A DNA stretch of 64,000 nucleotides, taken from contig NZ_NAAI01000004.1 in assembly GCF_018155095.1 (NCBI RefSeq), positions 62,001-126,000 on the forward strand. The letters are read 5' to 3'. Both the position numbers and the translations under genes were made by a program. Each line of letters starts with the position of its first letter. The stretch's first letter is position 1. Positions 9,970 through 21,319 of this stretch are shown in pieces. Source of the DNA: Bartonella queenslandensis. Lineage in GTDB: Bacteria; Pseudomonadota; Alphaproteobacteria; Rhizobiales; Rhizobiaceae. Below the pieces are notes generated by a model that had not been told where the DNA came from, did no database searches, and was given only the letters and a program-made list of their open reading frames with translations.

Positions 9970-11553
9970 ATGATAGAATGGATCACTGATCCCCATGCGT
10001 GGTTTGGTTTGATCACGTTGGTTTTTCTCGAAATTGTTTTAGGAATAGATAACCTTATCTTTATTGCAATCTTAGCTGAAAAATTGCCACTGCATTTGCG
10101 TGACCGTGCACGCTTGATAGGTCTTACATTAGCATTAATCATGCGGCTTTTCCTTCTTACAGTTATTGGGTGGGTTATGAGACTCGATACGGTCATTTTT
10201 TCACTTTCATCTTTTATCTTTAGTTGGCATAGTTTTATTTTAATTGGTGGTGGCGCCTTTTTGCTAGCAAAAGGCACATTAGAATTGCATGAAAGATTAG
10301 AAGGAGTATCGCATGAAAGAAAAACAGGCGCTGCTTATGCTGTTTTTTGGCAAGTGATTGTTCAAGTCGTGGTGCTGGATGCCGTTTTTTCACTTGATAG
10401 TATTATTACCGCAACAGGTATGATTGCAAAAGAGCAAGCAGCCGTTATGTATATCGCAGTTATTGCTGCCATGGGAGTGATGATGTGTGGCTCTGGCTCT
10501 CTCATGCGTTTTATTAATCGTCATCCCACTATTGTCATCCTTTGTCTTGGATTTTTGATGATGATTGGTTTTACGCTTATTGTTGAAGGGTTTGGGTTTC
10601 ACATTCCAAAAGGGTATTTGTATGCAGCTATTGGTTTTTCTGTTCTCATCGAAGCTTTTAATCAAATTGGACGTCGTAACCGTGAAAAGATGATTACAAC
10701 GAATGATCTGCGCAGTAGAACCGCTGATGCTGTTTTAAGACTTTTGGGAGGGGGAAGTAAAGATAGTCATCTTGCTGAAACCGTAGATGTTATTGCTGAA
10801 CAAGCCGCAGCTTCTGAGTTGTTTAGACCAGAAGAAAAGGAAATGATTCGTGGTGTTCTTGATTTAGCTGATCGTCCCGTTCGCTCTATCATGTCACCTC
10901 GAAATGAGATTGAGTGGTTAGATTTAAATGCTGATGAAAATGAAATGCGCGAAGAATTACAAAAGGTTAAGCATAGCCGCTTAATTCTTGCGCGTGAAAA
11001 AGTGGATGAATTTGTTGGCGTTGCGTTGACAAAAGATCTTCTTTTGAATTTGGCTGAGGGAAAAAAGATTAATTGGAAAAAAGCAATGCGAGAACCCCTT
11101 GTTGTTCATGAAAACACAAGTGTTTTACGATTAATGGAGCAATTACGTCATTCTTCGATTCAGCTTGCAATCATTGTTGATGAACACGGATCTTTTGAAG
11201 GGATTGCAACACCAACCGATATTCTTGAAGCTATTGCAGGGGACTTTCCTGATGATGATGAAGAGCTCATGATTGCAGAACAACTTGAAAATGGCAGCCT
11301 TCTTGTCGAGGGATATGCTGACATCCGCCGTTTAAGTGGTTATCTTGGGCGTAATCTTGTTGATGAAGCAGATCGTTATACGACTCTAGCAGGCTTTATG
11401 CTTTGGCAGTTTGGTCATTTGCCAAATGAAGGAGAAAGTTTTGAAACGGATGGTTTACGCTTTAAAGTTATCGAAATGGAACGCAGAAACATATCTAAAA
11501 TCCTTATTTCTCCACTTGTGTTACCAGAAAAAGTTAATTTTTCTGATACGTAA
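9970..11553 (+). CDS. TerC-family membrane protein with CBS pair and CorC/HlyC domain (YegH-like)
   Basis: Membrane protein of 527 residues. Residues 1 to about 240 form the TerC domain, with the signature FLEIVLGIDNLIFIAILAEK near residue 19 and a second LDAVFSLDSIITATGM motif. Both carry the acidic residues thought to handle metal ions. A cytosolic CBS pair follows (about 300-425), then a CorC/HlyC transporter-associated domain (about 435-520). This fused layout matches YegH/YoaE-type proteins. Likely role: metal ion (possibly manganese) export or resistance linked to membrane-protein insertion. Substrate not shown by the sequence. The start has a good site, AAAAGGTGA. Confidence 0.85.
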   Translation: MIEWITDPHAWFGLITLVFLEIVLGIDNLIFIAILAEKLPLHLRDRARLIGLTLALIMRLFLLTVIGWVMRLDTVIFSLSSFIFSWHSFILIGGGAFLLAKGTLELHERLEGVSHERKTGAAYAVFWQVIVQVVVLDAVFSLDSIITATGMIAKEQAAVMYIAVIAAMGVMMCGSGSLMRFINRHPTIVILCLGFLMMIGFTLIVEGFGFHIPKGYLYAAIGFSVLIEAFNQIGRRNREKMITTNDLRSRTADAVLRLLGGGSKDSHLAETVDVIAEQAAASELFRPEEKEMIRGVLDLADRPVRSIMSPRNEIEWLDLNADENEMREELQKVKHSRLILAREKVDEFVGVALTKDLLLNLAEGKKINWKKAMREPLVVHENTSVLRLMEQLRHSSIQLAIIVDEHGSFEGIATPTDILEAIAGDFPDDDEELMIAEQLENGSLLVEGYADIRRLSGYLGRNLVDEADRYTTLAGFMLWQFGHLPNEGESFETDGLRFKVIEMERRNISKILISPLVLPEKVNFSDT

Positions 11554-11714
11554 AGTGAATAAAGTATTCTCTTTATAGTTAGAAAGTGAAAAGAATAGGA
11601 AGTTAATAACTTAATTGTATTGTCATATTTTTGCATTTTTAAAGCATGAAATAATGAATATACAAAAATTAAGTTATCAACGAATTTTTAGGACAAAAAA
11701 ATTTTCATTGATGA

Positions 11715-12050
11715 TTGGAAAAGAACACGAAAAGAGAAAATGTACAAAATTATTTATCATTTTTTTATTCAAAGACTCCGTCACTTTCGCATCAAGAAAG
11801 CTTCTTTCAAACATCACAAGCCGCTTATTCAATTGCCATCACTGATGATGTTCACTTAACTGATGAAAACAGATTTGAGCTATACCTTAAGATTGTTTTG
11901 GAAGGAAATTTAGAGAGTATACTGCTCAATGAATTGGAAATGTATTATTCAGCATTTGTAATTTCATCAATAAATGATGAAAAAGGCTTTAGAGTTTTAA
12001 TGGTTATCGATTTAGAGAAAAACTACGATGAAAATCGCTATAACCGATAG
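11715..12050 (+). CDS. unknown ORF at the head of a decaying operon
   Basis: I do not recognise this 111-residue frame. It opens at a TTG, and an overlapping frame (11615-11845) looks equally protein-like in its first part, so a frameshift near 11800 may have broken a longer gene. The second half (about residues 35-110) looks most like real protein, with mixed polar and hydrophobic residues (SIAITDDVHL, LLNELEMYYSAFVIS). Its end overlaps the start of the dehydrogenase pseudogene at 12028, so it was probably the first gene of that operon. Confidence 0.3.
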   Translation: MEKNTKRENVQNYLSFFYSKTPSLSHQESFFQTSQAAYSIAITDDVHLTDENRFELYLKIVLEGNLESILLNELEMYYSAFVISSINDEKGFRVLMVIDLEKNYDENRYNR

Positions 12051-12780
12051 AATCACTAAAATGAGTACGTTTAAAAAACTCCAGATGATCTGAGCATTCA
12101 ATTTTATTTCTTCAACTCTTTAAATGAAGATAACTTTCCTGATAAACTCTGGAAGAAATTGATGTCTTATTGATCTGGCAATGTAAAAATAACAGAGAAA
12201 ACAGTCAAGAAATTGCGTCCCAAAAAATTGCGTCAATGTAAAATAGCAGGATGATTTGCTATCGGTTATGAGTAAGTAGATTACGAAGAGCTAAAAAAGA
12301 ACGGTATTGAATTTGCTAACACCCCTTCTTATTGTATAGGTGAAGGTGAATGTCTCGCTAAATCACTCAGCTTTAAACTTTTCAAAGATATGAATACACG
12401 TCTAGGATAATCTGATATGATATCACTACACTCTCCTATTCCCAACAAAACATATGGAAATGACTCATTCAAAACGCCTCAAAAAGAGTAGACAAAAACT
12501 ATTTTTGTGAACACAGCAAAGAAAAAATTCTCAGTGATTTTAATTACTTAGAAAAGCATTTAAGAGAAAATGCTCAGTTTCTAGGCATTCCTTGACGTTC
12601 TCCCCGTAGAACCACCAATAGCCGACTTCTCATTAAAGCTTAAAGAGACAATGCTAACTGCTTATCATCAAAATTGATCATTAACTCACATAATGCATAT
12701 TTTTTACAAATCTCACATATCGATATAAGAAAAAATATTGTTTCCATAGGGATATCTTTTCTATATAAAAGGAAAAAAAC
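12028..12780 (+). pseudogene. D-2-hydroxyacid dehydrogenase remnant (copy 1)
   Basis: Broken by several stops and frame changes, but conserved pieces of the NAD-dependent D-2-hydroxyacid dehydrogenase family appear in order. These are an N-terminal MKIAITDRITK at 12028, EEIDVLLIWQ near 12150, a FAIGYE-x-VDYEELKKNGIEF block near 12250-12320, DMISLHSPIPNKTYG near 12416-12460, FVNTAKK near 12505, LDVLPVEPP near 12592, and a C-terminal INSHNAYFLQISHIDIR near 12680-12730. The glycine-rich Rossmann segment expected between the third and fourth blocks is missing. It overlaps an unknown ORF upstream and runs into the FAH-type gene downstream. Confidence 0.75.
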
Positions 12781-12793
12781 TTGGTGGTTTCCT

Positions 12794-13402
12794 ATGATTA
12801 ATAATATTTACTGCGTTGGGCTCAATTATGTGGAACATGTTCATGAACTTGGCAACGTTGTTGAAGATGAACCCGTTATATTTAGTAAACCGAACAGTTC
12901 ACTTGTAATAGGAAACCAAATTAATCTTCCTGATTTTTCCAAAGAAATCCATTTTGAAACTGAAATTGTGCTCAGAGTCTCAAAGGATACTTTTATGGTC
13001 AATGAGAGTGAAGCTAAAGAATGTTATGACGCTGTAGCAATAGGTCTTGATCTAACCGCGAGAGATTTGCAAACAAAATTAAAAGAAAAAAAGCTTCCTT
13101 GGCTTTTGTCTAAGGGATTTAAAGGAGCCGCATACGTCTCTGACTTCATAACCAAAGAAAAAATAAACGATCCAATAACTTTTGAAATGAAGTTGAATGG
13201 TGAAATGAGGCAAGTTGGCAATACAAAAAATATGATTTTTAGCTTTGAGAAAATAATATCATTTTTAAGTCATTACATTCAGCTAAGGCGTGGTGATATC
13301 ATATATACAGGCACTCCACAGGGCGTAGGAAAACTCTCTAAATTTGACAAAATAGAATTATATCTTGAAGATCAATTAATCTCAGAGCTAAAAGTAAAAT
13401 GA
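12794..13402 (+). CDS. fumarylacetoacetate hydrolase (FAH)-fold family protein
   Basis: Intact 202-residue protein of the FAH superfamily, whose members hydrolyse C-C bonds in acylpyruvates or decarboxylate oxaloacetate, using a divalent metal. Visible signatures are the opening YCVGLNYVEHVHELG, the metal-binding FETEIVLRV and GLDLTARDLQ blocks, KGFKGAA, and the C-terminal GDIIYTGTPQGVG. I chose the ATG at 12794 because the frame upstream (from 12674) is the tail of the dehydrogenase pseudogene and the FAH fold begins here. Its stop overlaps the ATG of a LysE-type gene (ATGA), showing an old operon. It is the only intact recognisable enzyme of this locus, so it may be dispensable or still used. 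Confidence 0.75.
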   Translation: MINNIYCVGLNYVEHVHELGNVVEDEPVIFSKPNSSLVIGNQINLPDFSKEIHFETEIVLRVSKDTFMVNESEAKECYDAVAIGLDLTARDLQTKLKEKKLPWLLSKGFKGAAYVSDFITKEKINDPITFEMKLNGEMRQVGNTKNMIFSFEKIISFLSHYIQLRRGDIIYTGTPQGVGKLSKFDKIELYLEDQLISELKVK

Positions 13403-14014
13403 GACATCAAATACTGACCTTTTTCATTGTTTTAGTTATATCACTTTATTTTTTAGCCATATCCCCTACTCCAGACATGGCTCTTATCATCAATAATGCT
13501 ATGAGGCTGGGAAAAGAAGGTATTTCCTAATGTTTTAGGATTGCGTACAGCAACATATACGCATGGAGCATTTTCCATATCGGATGTATCAGCACTCATT
13601 CTCAACAACAAAACGCTCTTTTTTTGGTAAAACTCATGGGAAGCTCCTATTCATTATCTATGGATATATGGGCTTTAAATTGATTAAATCTGGAATACAC
13701 TTAAATTCAAAAGAAAAAATGTCGGTAAACAAAGCCTTTCACCAGCTATATGGATGTTTTTTTGACACCAATACTAAATCCAAAAGTATCAATATTTTAC
13801 ATAGAATCCTTTCCAAAATTCTGAGCTTCTGACGATAGTATAAAAAAAGGCTTTGAACTTGTAACGATACATTCCTTCAACATCCTTGCACAGTTTACTT
13901 TAATAACCATTTTTATATCATTCGCAAGCGCCACTTTAAAAAATAAAAGGATGCATTAATAGTATAACAGGAACAGTTTTATCGCTATTTTCTTTTTTCA
14001 TTTTCTTTGGATAA
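13399..14014 (+). pseudogene. LysE/RhtB-family amino-acid exporter remnant
   Basis: Starts with ATG overlapping the stop of the FAH-type gene. The first stretch reads as a LysE-family N-terminus with the signature SPTPDMALIINNAMRLGKEG. One extra base near 13527 breaks the frame, which resumes as NVLGLRTATYTHGAFS. Further frame changes follow, but FLTPILNPKVSIFYI (13757-13801) and a hydrophobic end LSLFSFFIFFG before TAA at 14012-14014 are recognisable. The total span of about 205 codons equals a normal LysE protein. Family members export amino acids or similar small molecules from the cytoplasm; this copy is very unlikely to work. Confidence 0.75.
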
Positions 14015-14665
14015 CTGAATGATTCTACTTTTTTATCATAGTCTTAAGAATTTGAGTGTAAGCAATATAAATTTATAGCAACCTTTTATCGAGTGTTATG
14101 AATATACAAATGAAATTCTTATTCACCACTTTAGAAGAAAGAAGCGAGAATATTCTTCTTTTCCTTTTTGAAAAAAAAGAACTCCTTTTCACTTAATAAT
14201 AGCATCATAAAAACAAATTAAAGTGATTTTAGAAATCATTTAAATTTGCTATCATTAAAGTCTCTTCCCTACATTTAAGATGCCAACTCTTTAATACTAC
14301 TTGAGAAAAAGTTAAAACTCTCTCTTATGAAGAACAATATACTGATTATAAATGATAAATTTTATAAAGTCATAAAAACGTCTCATAACTTTCTGAAATA
14401 AGTTTAAAAGGCACTCTATCAAAATCTCTTCATCAGCCATTTATTTGTTATCAAAATAACAAATAAACTCCCTCTTCAAATATCTGTCAGGTTATTTAAG
14501 AGAAAAACATTCTCTTTTTTCGAAACCATATTCTTTTGTTTATCCACACACCATCATAAAAAATGTTTTTTTCCTTTACACCTCATTTATATCATGCTTC
14601 GATACGAAATAATGCCTTTTTTAGTGTCATTTAATCTCAAAATAATTAAAGGGAACCCCTAAAAA
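14015..14665. other. intergenic region upstream of the first permease
   Basis: About 650 bases of AT-rich sequence with no supported gene. The last 60-70 bases before the permease resemble the leader of the second permease at about 16960-17037, including a TTAAAGGGAAC-type ribosome site, so promoter and leader were probably duplicated with the gene. Confidence 0.5.
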
Positions 14666-16066
14666 ATGAACGGTAAACAAAATTTAAAAGATGATCCTCA
14701 GAAGAAACTACAACGTGGCCTAGATAACCGTCACGTACAACTTATAGCCCTTGGTGGAGCTATTGGAACAGGACTCTTCATGGGATCAGGAAAAACAATT
14801 AGTGTAGCCGGCCCTTCCATTATACTTGTTTATGCTATTATTGGATGTGCTCTCTATTTTGTCATGCGTGCTATGGGAGAATTATTGCTTTCTAATTCAC
14901 AATATCGATCTCTTATTGATTTTTCAACCGATATGCTAGGACCGGGAATCGCTTTTTTTGTTGGCTGGAACTATTGGTTAAGCTGGGTTGTGACTGGAGC
15001 TGCAGATATTATTGCTATCATTAACTATATGCATTTCTGGTGGCCAACACTTAATCCATGGATTGTTGTTTTTTCTTGCATTGGTTTCTTTTTAATCCTT
15101 AATCTCCTTGCCGTAAAGTTTTTCGGTGAACTTGAATTCTGGTTTGGTCTTATCAAAGTCGTAGCGATTTTAGCATTAGTTATTGTTGGATTTTATATGA
15201 TCACTACAGGCTTTACCTCTCCAAATGGTACTGTCGCTTCTCTCAGTCACGTATGGAATGGTGGAGATATATTTCCCCGAGGAATTACAGGTTTTTTTGC
15301 CGGATTTCAAATTGCCATTTTTTCTTTTGTTGGGATAGAAATTGCTGGAACAACAGCTGCTGAAGTCAAAGAACCGAAAAAAGTTCTCCCTAAAGCAATT
15401 AATGCAATACCGGTGCGTATTGTCCTCTTTTACATCTTTTCTCTTGCTGTGATTATGTCAGTGACACCTTGGGATCAAATTGTTCCAGATAAAAGCCCCT
15501 TTGTCTCCATGTTTTGGCTTGCTGGCATTCCAATCGCTGCTGGTTTGGTTAATTTTGTTGTTCTCACTTCCGCAGCCTCTTCAGCAAACAGTGGTATTTT
15601 TTCCACCAGCCGTATGATATACGGTCTTGCAACACAAAAAGGCGCTCCTCCAATTTTAGGGAAGCTTTCCAGATACCATGTGCCAGCTAATGCTTTGTTT
15701 TTTTCCTGCCTATGTATTTTAGTAGGATATACGATTGCATCATCATCTCCAAGCATCATAAGTGCTTTTACAATTGTGACAAGTATTTCAGCTATTGCAT
15801 TTTTATTCGTATGGTCCGTCATTTTGATTAGCTATATTGTGTATCGTCGCAATCACCCTCATCTACATGCTGAATCCGTCTACAAAATGCCGGGAGGTAT
15901 CATTGTGTGCGGGATTGTGTTAGTATTCTTTGCTTTCATGCTCTATTTGTTGACGTTAGAACATGATACCCTAATAGCTTTAAAATACAGTATAGTCTGG
16001 TTTATCTTCTTAGGCATAATGTATTTTATGTTTATAAGAAAAAAAATTGCTCCAAAGAACAAATAA
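14666..16066 (+). CDS. APC-family amino-acid permease, CycA-like (copy 1)
   Basis: Twelve-helix amino-acid:proton symporter of the APC/AAT family, 466 residues. It is closest in feel to the D-serine/D-alanine/glycine transporter CycA. The signature GGAIGTGLFMGSGKTI is near residues 30-45, and GIEIAGTTAAEVKEP (about 222-236) is the usual helix-6 region. The start is supported by AAAGGGAAC 10 bases upstream. It has a full-length paralogue at 17038, and a hairpin terminator follows. Bartonella-type organisms rely on host amino acids, so uptake fits the lifestyle. The exact substrate is not certain from sequence. Confidence 0.85.
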   Translation: MNGKQNLKDDPQKKLQRGLDNRHVQLIALGGAIGTGLFMGSGKTISVAGPSIILVYAIIGCALYFVMRAMGELLLSNSQYRSLIDFSTDMLGPGIAFFVGWNYWLSWVVTGAADIIAIINYMHFWWPTLNPWIVVFSCIGFFLILNLLAVKFFGELEFWFGLIKVVAILALVIVGFYMITTGFTSPNGTVASLSHVWNGGDIFPRGITGFFAGFQIAIFSFVGIEIAGTTAAEVKEPKKVLPKAINAIPVRIVLFYIFSLAVIMSVTPWDQIVPDKSPFVSMFWLAGIPIAAGLVNFVVLTSAASSANSGIFSTSRMIYGLATQKGAPPILGKLSRYHVPANALFFSCLCILVGYTIASSSPSIISAFTIVTSISAIAFLFVWSVILISYIVYRRNHPHLHAESVYKMPGGIIVCGIVLVFFAFMLYLLTLEHDTLIALKYSIVWFIFLGIMYFMFIRKKIAPKNK

Positions 16067-16085
16067 AATTTATACGAAATTTCTC

Positions 16086-16115
16086 AAAAAAGGGGTGACT
16101 AAAGTTACCCTTTTT
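16086..16115 (+). terminator. Rho-independent terminator after permease copy 1
   Basis: Hairpin formed by AAGGGGTGACT and AGTTACCCTT followed by a T-run. The terminator after permease copy 2 (18489-18517) has nearly the same stem, consistent with duplication of the whole unit. Confidence 0.8.
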
Positions 16116-16190
16116 CTCCTTAACCTCCTCCTTATACCTCAAAAAGAAGAGGATTCCTCCCAGCGCCGGTTTGTAAACAGTCTCACTTGT

Positions 16191-16325
16191 TCAGGGAGAT
16201 GCTGCTAACCACTGATATGGTTCACCTACATAAGGCTCTATAGACAAACCCTGCCCTGAATATGCACTCCCACCGCTCATTCTAAAAATACCACGAGTGT
16301 AGATTTTATATGCCTTATCACTGCT
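16191..16325 (-). pseudogene. unidentified protein remnant
   Basis: On the minus strand a 44-codon open stretch reads like real protein: YKIYTRGIFRMSGGSAYSGQ, then SIEPYVGEPYQWL, ending in TGA. A stop immediately precedes it, so it is at best the C-terminal piece of a lost gene. It is less AT-rich than its surroundings. I do not recognise the family. Confidence 0.3.
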
Positions 16326-16539
16326 CTACAACGGTGTTTGTACGACATAACAGGATAAGACACGAGCTATTCTGTAAAGAATTTTCTATAAAATTCACTT
16401 ACATTGTTTACGAATAAAATATTTAGATTTTACCTAAAATACCCTCCTCCAAATTTTTTATGCAACTTTCTTTTAAGATTAAAAATACATCTTTAGATGG
16501 AAGATATCCTAACAGTCATCTACAATAAAAGAGTCTCTA

Positions 16540-16960
16540 TGAAATATTTTTTATTTTTAAAAGAAATGATAATCATTATTATTCAATATAATAATTACTA
16601 TTATTATAAATAATAAATTAAAATATAAATAAGAATAAACAATTTATTATTTAATAAATAGTTAAATATATTTCTTTAAAAGAAAATATACTAATAAATA
16701 AAATATATTAAAAACTTTAATATAAATAAATATATGTTCTTAGTATAATATATAAAAATATATTTATGTATTATATTTATTTGTTAATAATAATTATAAT
16801 ATATTTTTATGCAAACTATGTATAGATATCAAAAAATTAAAATTTTATACTAAAATTTATATGACTTTAAATTTCAATGAAATAATTATAACATTAATTA
16901 ATAAAATTTTTTCTTTATTTTGATAATATAATAGAAAAAAATTCCTTTACTCATTAAGCG
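16540..16960. other. extremely AT-rich island between the two permeases
   Basis: About 420 bases made almost only of A and T, with many short TATA/TTTA repeats and no open frame. It separates the remnant at 16191 from the leader of permease copy 2. A similar AT-only tract lies at about 40260-40540 between two MHS transporters. Such tracts may be promoter-rich silenced DNA, duplication junctions, or simply decayed sequence. Confidence 0.7.
16565..16577. promoter_or_regulatory. possible Fur-box-like palindrome
   Basis: AATGATAATCATT is a perfect inverted repeat matching the core of the classical Fur consensus (GATAATGATAATCATTATC). It lies about 460 bases upstream of permease copy 2, inside an almost pure AT tract, so chance occurrence is a real possibility and no iron gene is adjacent. 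Confidence 0.25.
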
Positions 16961-17037
16961 TATCATGTTCCGATAGAAATGATTACCTTTTTTGGGGTAA
17001 TTTTTATCTTAAAACAACTAAAGGGAACTTCCCCAAA

Positions 17038-18429
17038 ATGAACAAACAAAATTTAGAAAAAAAATCTAAGAAGAAATTGCAACGTGGACTACATAATCGT
17101 CATATACAACTTATAGCCCTTGGTGGAGCGATTGGAACAGGTCTCTTTATGGGATCGGGAAAAACAATCAGTGTAGCAGGCCCCTCAATCCTCCTCGTTT
17201 ATGCAATTATTGGATGTGCTTTATACTTTGTCATGCGCGCTATGGGAGAATTGTTACTTTCTAATACACAATACCGATCTTTTATTGACTTCTCGACCGA
17301 TCTTCTAGGACCATGTGCTGGTTTTTTTATCGGCTGGACATATTGGTTGTGTTGGATCGTCACTGGAACTGCTGAAATTATCGCTATTGTCACTTATGCA
17401 CAGTTTTGGTGGCCTGAACTCAATCCATGGATTCCTGTTATCATTAGTCTTATGTCCTTTTTAATCCTTAACCTCGTCGCTGTAAAACTCTTTGGCGAAC
17501 TTGAGTTCTGGTTTGGTTTTATCAAAATCGTAGCAATTTTAGTCTTAATTGTTGTGGGATTTTATATGATATTCACCGATTTTGTCTCTCCAAACGGTAC
17601 AGTTGCTTCTCTTAGCAATATATGGAATGGTGGAAATCTTTTTCCACGAGGGATTACAGGCTTCTTTGCTGGATTTCAAATTGTTATTTTTGCTTTTGTT
17701 GGCATTGAGCTGGCAGGAACAGCGGCAGCTGAAGTAAAAGATCCTCAAAAATCCCTGCCACAAGCTGTCAATTCAATACCAGTTCGCATTATATTCTTTT
17801 ATATTTTCTCTCTTCTCGTAATCATGTCTGTAACGCCTTGGGATCAAATCAATCCAGAAAAAAGCCCTTTTGTAACAATGTATGCACTTATTGGTATTCC
17901 AACTGCGGCTGGTTTGATGAACTTTGTTGTCCTCACAGCAGCCGCCTCTTCAGCAAATAGTGGAATTTTTTCTACCAGCCGGATGGTCTATGGGTTAGCA
18001 ACCCAAAAAGGAGCTCCTAAATTTTTAGGAAAACTTTCTCGTAATCACGTTCCAGCCAACGCATTATTCTTTTCATGTTTATGCATCTTATTAGCTTATA
18101 CGGTTGTATCGTTATCTCAAACCCTCATAGCAGCTTTTACAATTGTTACAACAATTGCCGCAACATTGTTTATATTTGTATGGTCTATCATTTTGATCAG
18201 CTATATCGTCTATCGCCGCAGTCGTCCTCTCCAGCATAGTGTCTCTCCTTATAAAATGCCAGGAGGTGTTATGATGTGTTGGATGCTTCTCGTTTTCTTT
18301 ACATTCATTATTTATCTATTATCATTAGAAGAAGATACTGCCATAGCTTTAAAATACACACCAGCATGGTTTATATTTTTAGGTATTGTATATTTTCTTT
18401 TTGGAAGAAAGAATTACGCAAAAACTTAA
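17038..18429 (+). CDS. APC-family amino-acid permease, CycA-like (copy 2)
   Basis: Paralogue of the permease at 14666, 463 residues, with long identical stretches such as GGAIGTGLFMGSGKTISVAG and ASSANSGIFSTSR. It should be a proton-driven amino-acid importer in the inner membrane. Differences are spread over helices 3-5 and the C-terminus, so the substrate range may have shifted. The start is fixed by AAAGGGAAC upstream and by alignment with copy 1. A terminator shared with ilvC lies downstream. Both copies appear intact, which argues that both are kept for function. Confidence 0.85.
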   Translation: MNKQNLEKKSKKKLQRGLHNRHIQLIALGGAIGTGLFMGSGKTISVAGPSILLVYAIIGCALYFVMRAMGELLLSNTQYRSFIDFSTDLLGPCAGFFIGWTYWLCWIVTGTAEIIAIVTYAQFWWPELNPWIPVIISLMSFLILNLVAVKLFGELEFWFGFIKIVAILVLIVVGFYMIFTDFVSPNGTVASLSNIWNGGNLFPRGITGFFAGFQIVIFAFVGIELAGTAAAEVKDPQKSLPQAVNSIPVRIIFFYIFSLLVIMSVTPWDQINPEKSPFVTMYALIGIPTAAGLMNFVVLTAAASSANSGIFSTSRMVYGLATQKGAPKFLGKLSRNHVPANALFFSCLCILLAYTVVSLSQTLIAAFTIVTTIAATLFIFVWSIILISYIVYRRSRPLQHSVSPYKMPGGVMMCWMLLVFFTFIIYLLSLEEDTAIALKYTPAWFIFLGIVYFLFGRKNYAKT

Positions 18430-18488
18430 AAAATACCCCCTAAAAAATAAAGCCCCTAAGAAATGAATCCTATGGGTAAAAAACATAT

Positions 18489-18517
18489 AAAAAGGGTAAC
18501 TCAAGTTACCCTTTTTT
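18489..18517. terminator. bidirectional terminator between permease copy 2 and ilvC
   Basis: AAAGGGTAAC-TCAA-GTTACCCTTT with A and T runs on either side, placed between two convergent genes. It can stop transcription from both. Confidence 0.85.
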
Positions 18518-18564
18518 GATAATTGTCTATACAATTAACGTGACAAAATATCTCTGTAGATATT

Positions 18565-20501
<1,937 letters not shown>

Positions 20502-21236
20502 TTACGATAATAACCGGATAAAACGCTGAACAGTCTCATGCATTCCATACTCCAATGCATCAGCAATAAGCCCATGGCCAATAGAAACTTCATCAAGCCA
20601 AGGAATATTTTTGACCAGAGCAGGAAGATTCATAATTGTCAGATCATGCCCTGCATTCATACCTAACTGCAACTCTTTCGCTCTTTTTGCAGCTAAAACA
20701 AGTTTATTGAGCTCTTGATCTTGTGTTGTTTTGTCCTGAAATGCAGCACCATAAGGTCCAGTGTAAAATTCCACACGATCAGCTCCTATTGCTTTAGCAA
20801 TATCAAGACCATCAATAGTAGGATTAGCAAAAAGTGATACACGAATCTTTCTTTTTTTTAAATGCTGAATAATAGGCGCTAAAAATTCTGCATTATGAGC
20901 AAAATCCCAACCATGATCAGACGTTGACTGATCTGGATCATCAGGAACAAGAGTAATCTGATCGGCATAGTTTTTAGCAATATCCAAAAATTGATCACTT
21001 GGATAACCTTCAATATTAAACTCAGCAGGAGGAAAAGTGTTCTTTATTAAACCGTATATATCCGGCAAATCCGCAAAACGAATATGCCTTTCATCAGGAC
21101 GTGGATGAACCGTCAAACCCACTGCTCCAGCGGCAAGCGCTATATGCCCAATATGCTTGATACTTGGCCACGGAAGATTACGTCGATTGCGCAAAACAGC
21201 AACAGCATTAAGATTAACAGAAAGTTTTACCGCCAT
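20502..21236 (-). CDS. pdxJ: pyridoxine 5'-phosphate synthase
   Basis: Condenses 1-deoxyxylulose 5-phosphate with 3-amino-2-oxopropyl phosphate to give pyridoxine 5'-phosphate, the last ring-closing step of DXP-dependent vitamin B6 synthesis. TIM-barrel protein of about 244 residues. Family signatures visible are [16 protein letters not shown] at the N-terminus, [51 protein letters not shown] and [10 protein letters not shown] prefer the ATG at 21236 (MAVKLS); two further ATGs 6 and 12 bases upstream (21242 and 21248) are possible. No pdxA is seen in the window. Confidence 0.92.
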   Translation of the reverse strand: MAVKLSVNLNAVAVLRNRRNLPWPSIKHIGHIALAAGAVGLTVHPRPDERHIRFADLPDIYGLIKNTFPPAEFNIEGYPSDQFLDIAKNYADQITLVPDDPDQSTSDHGWDFAHNAEFLAPIIQHLKKRKIRVSLFANPTIDGLDIAKAIGADRVEFYTGPYGAAFQDKTTQDQELNKLVLAAKRAKELQLGMNAGHDLTIMNLPALVKNIPWLDEVSIGHGLIADALEYGMHETVQRFIRLLS

Positions 21237-21319
21237 GCCCATTTCCATTTTCTACAGTGTATAACAAGATAGAAAAAAGGCATTTTCCATCTGAAGCTCA
21301 GATGATACATATGTTTTCC

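Noticed and set aside
13563-13832. 89-codon frame within the LysE locus
   Set aside because: It is an alternative frame of the frameshifted exporter remnant, not a separate gene.
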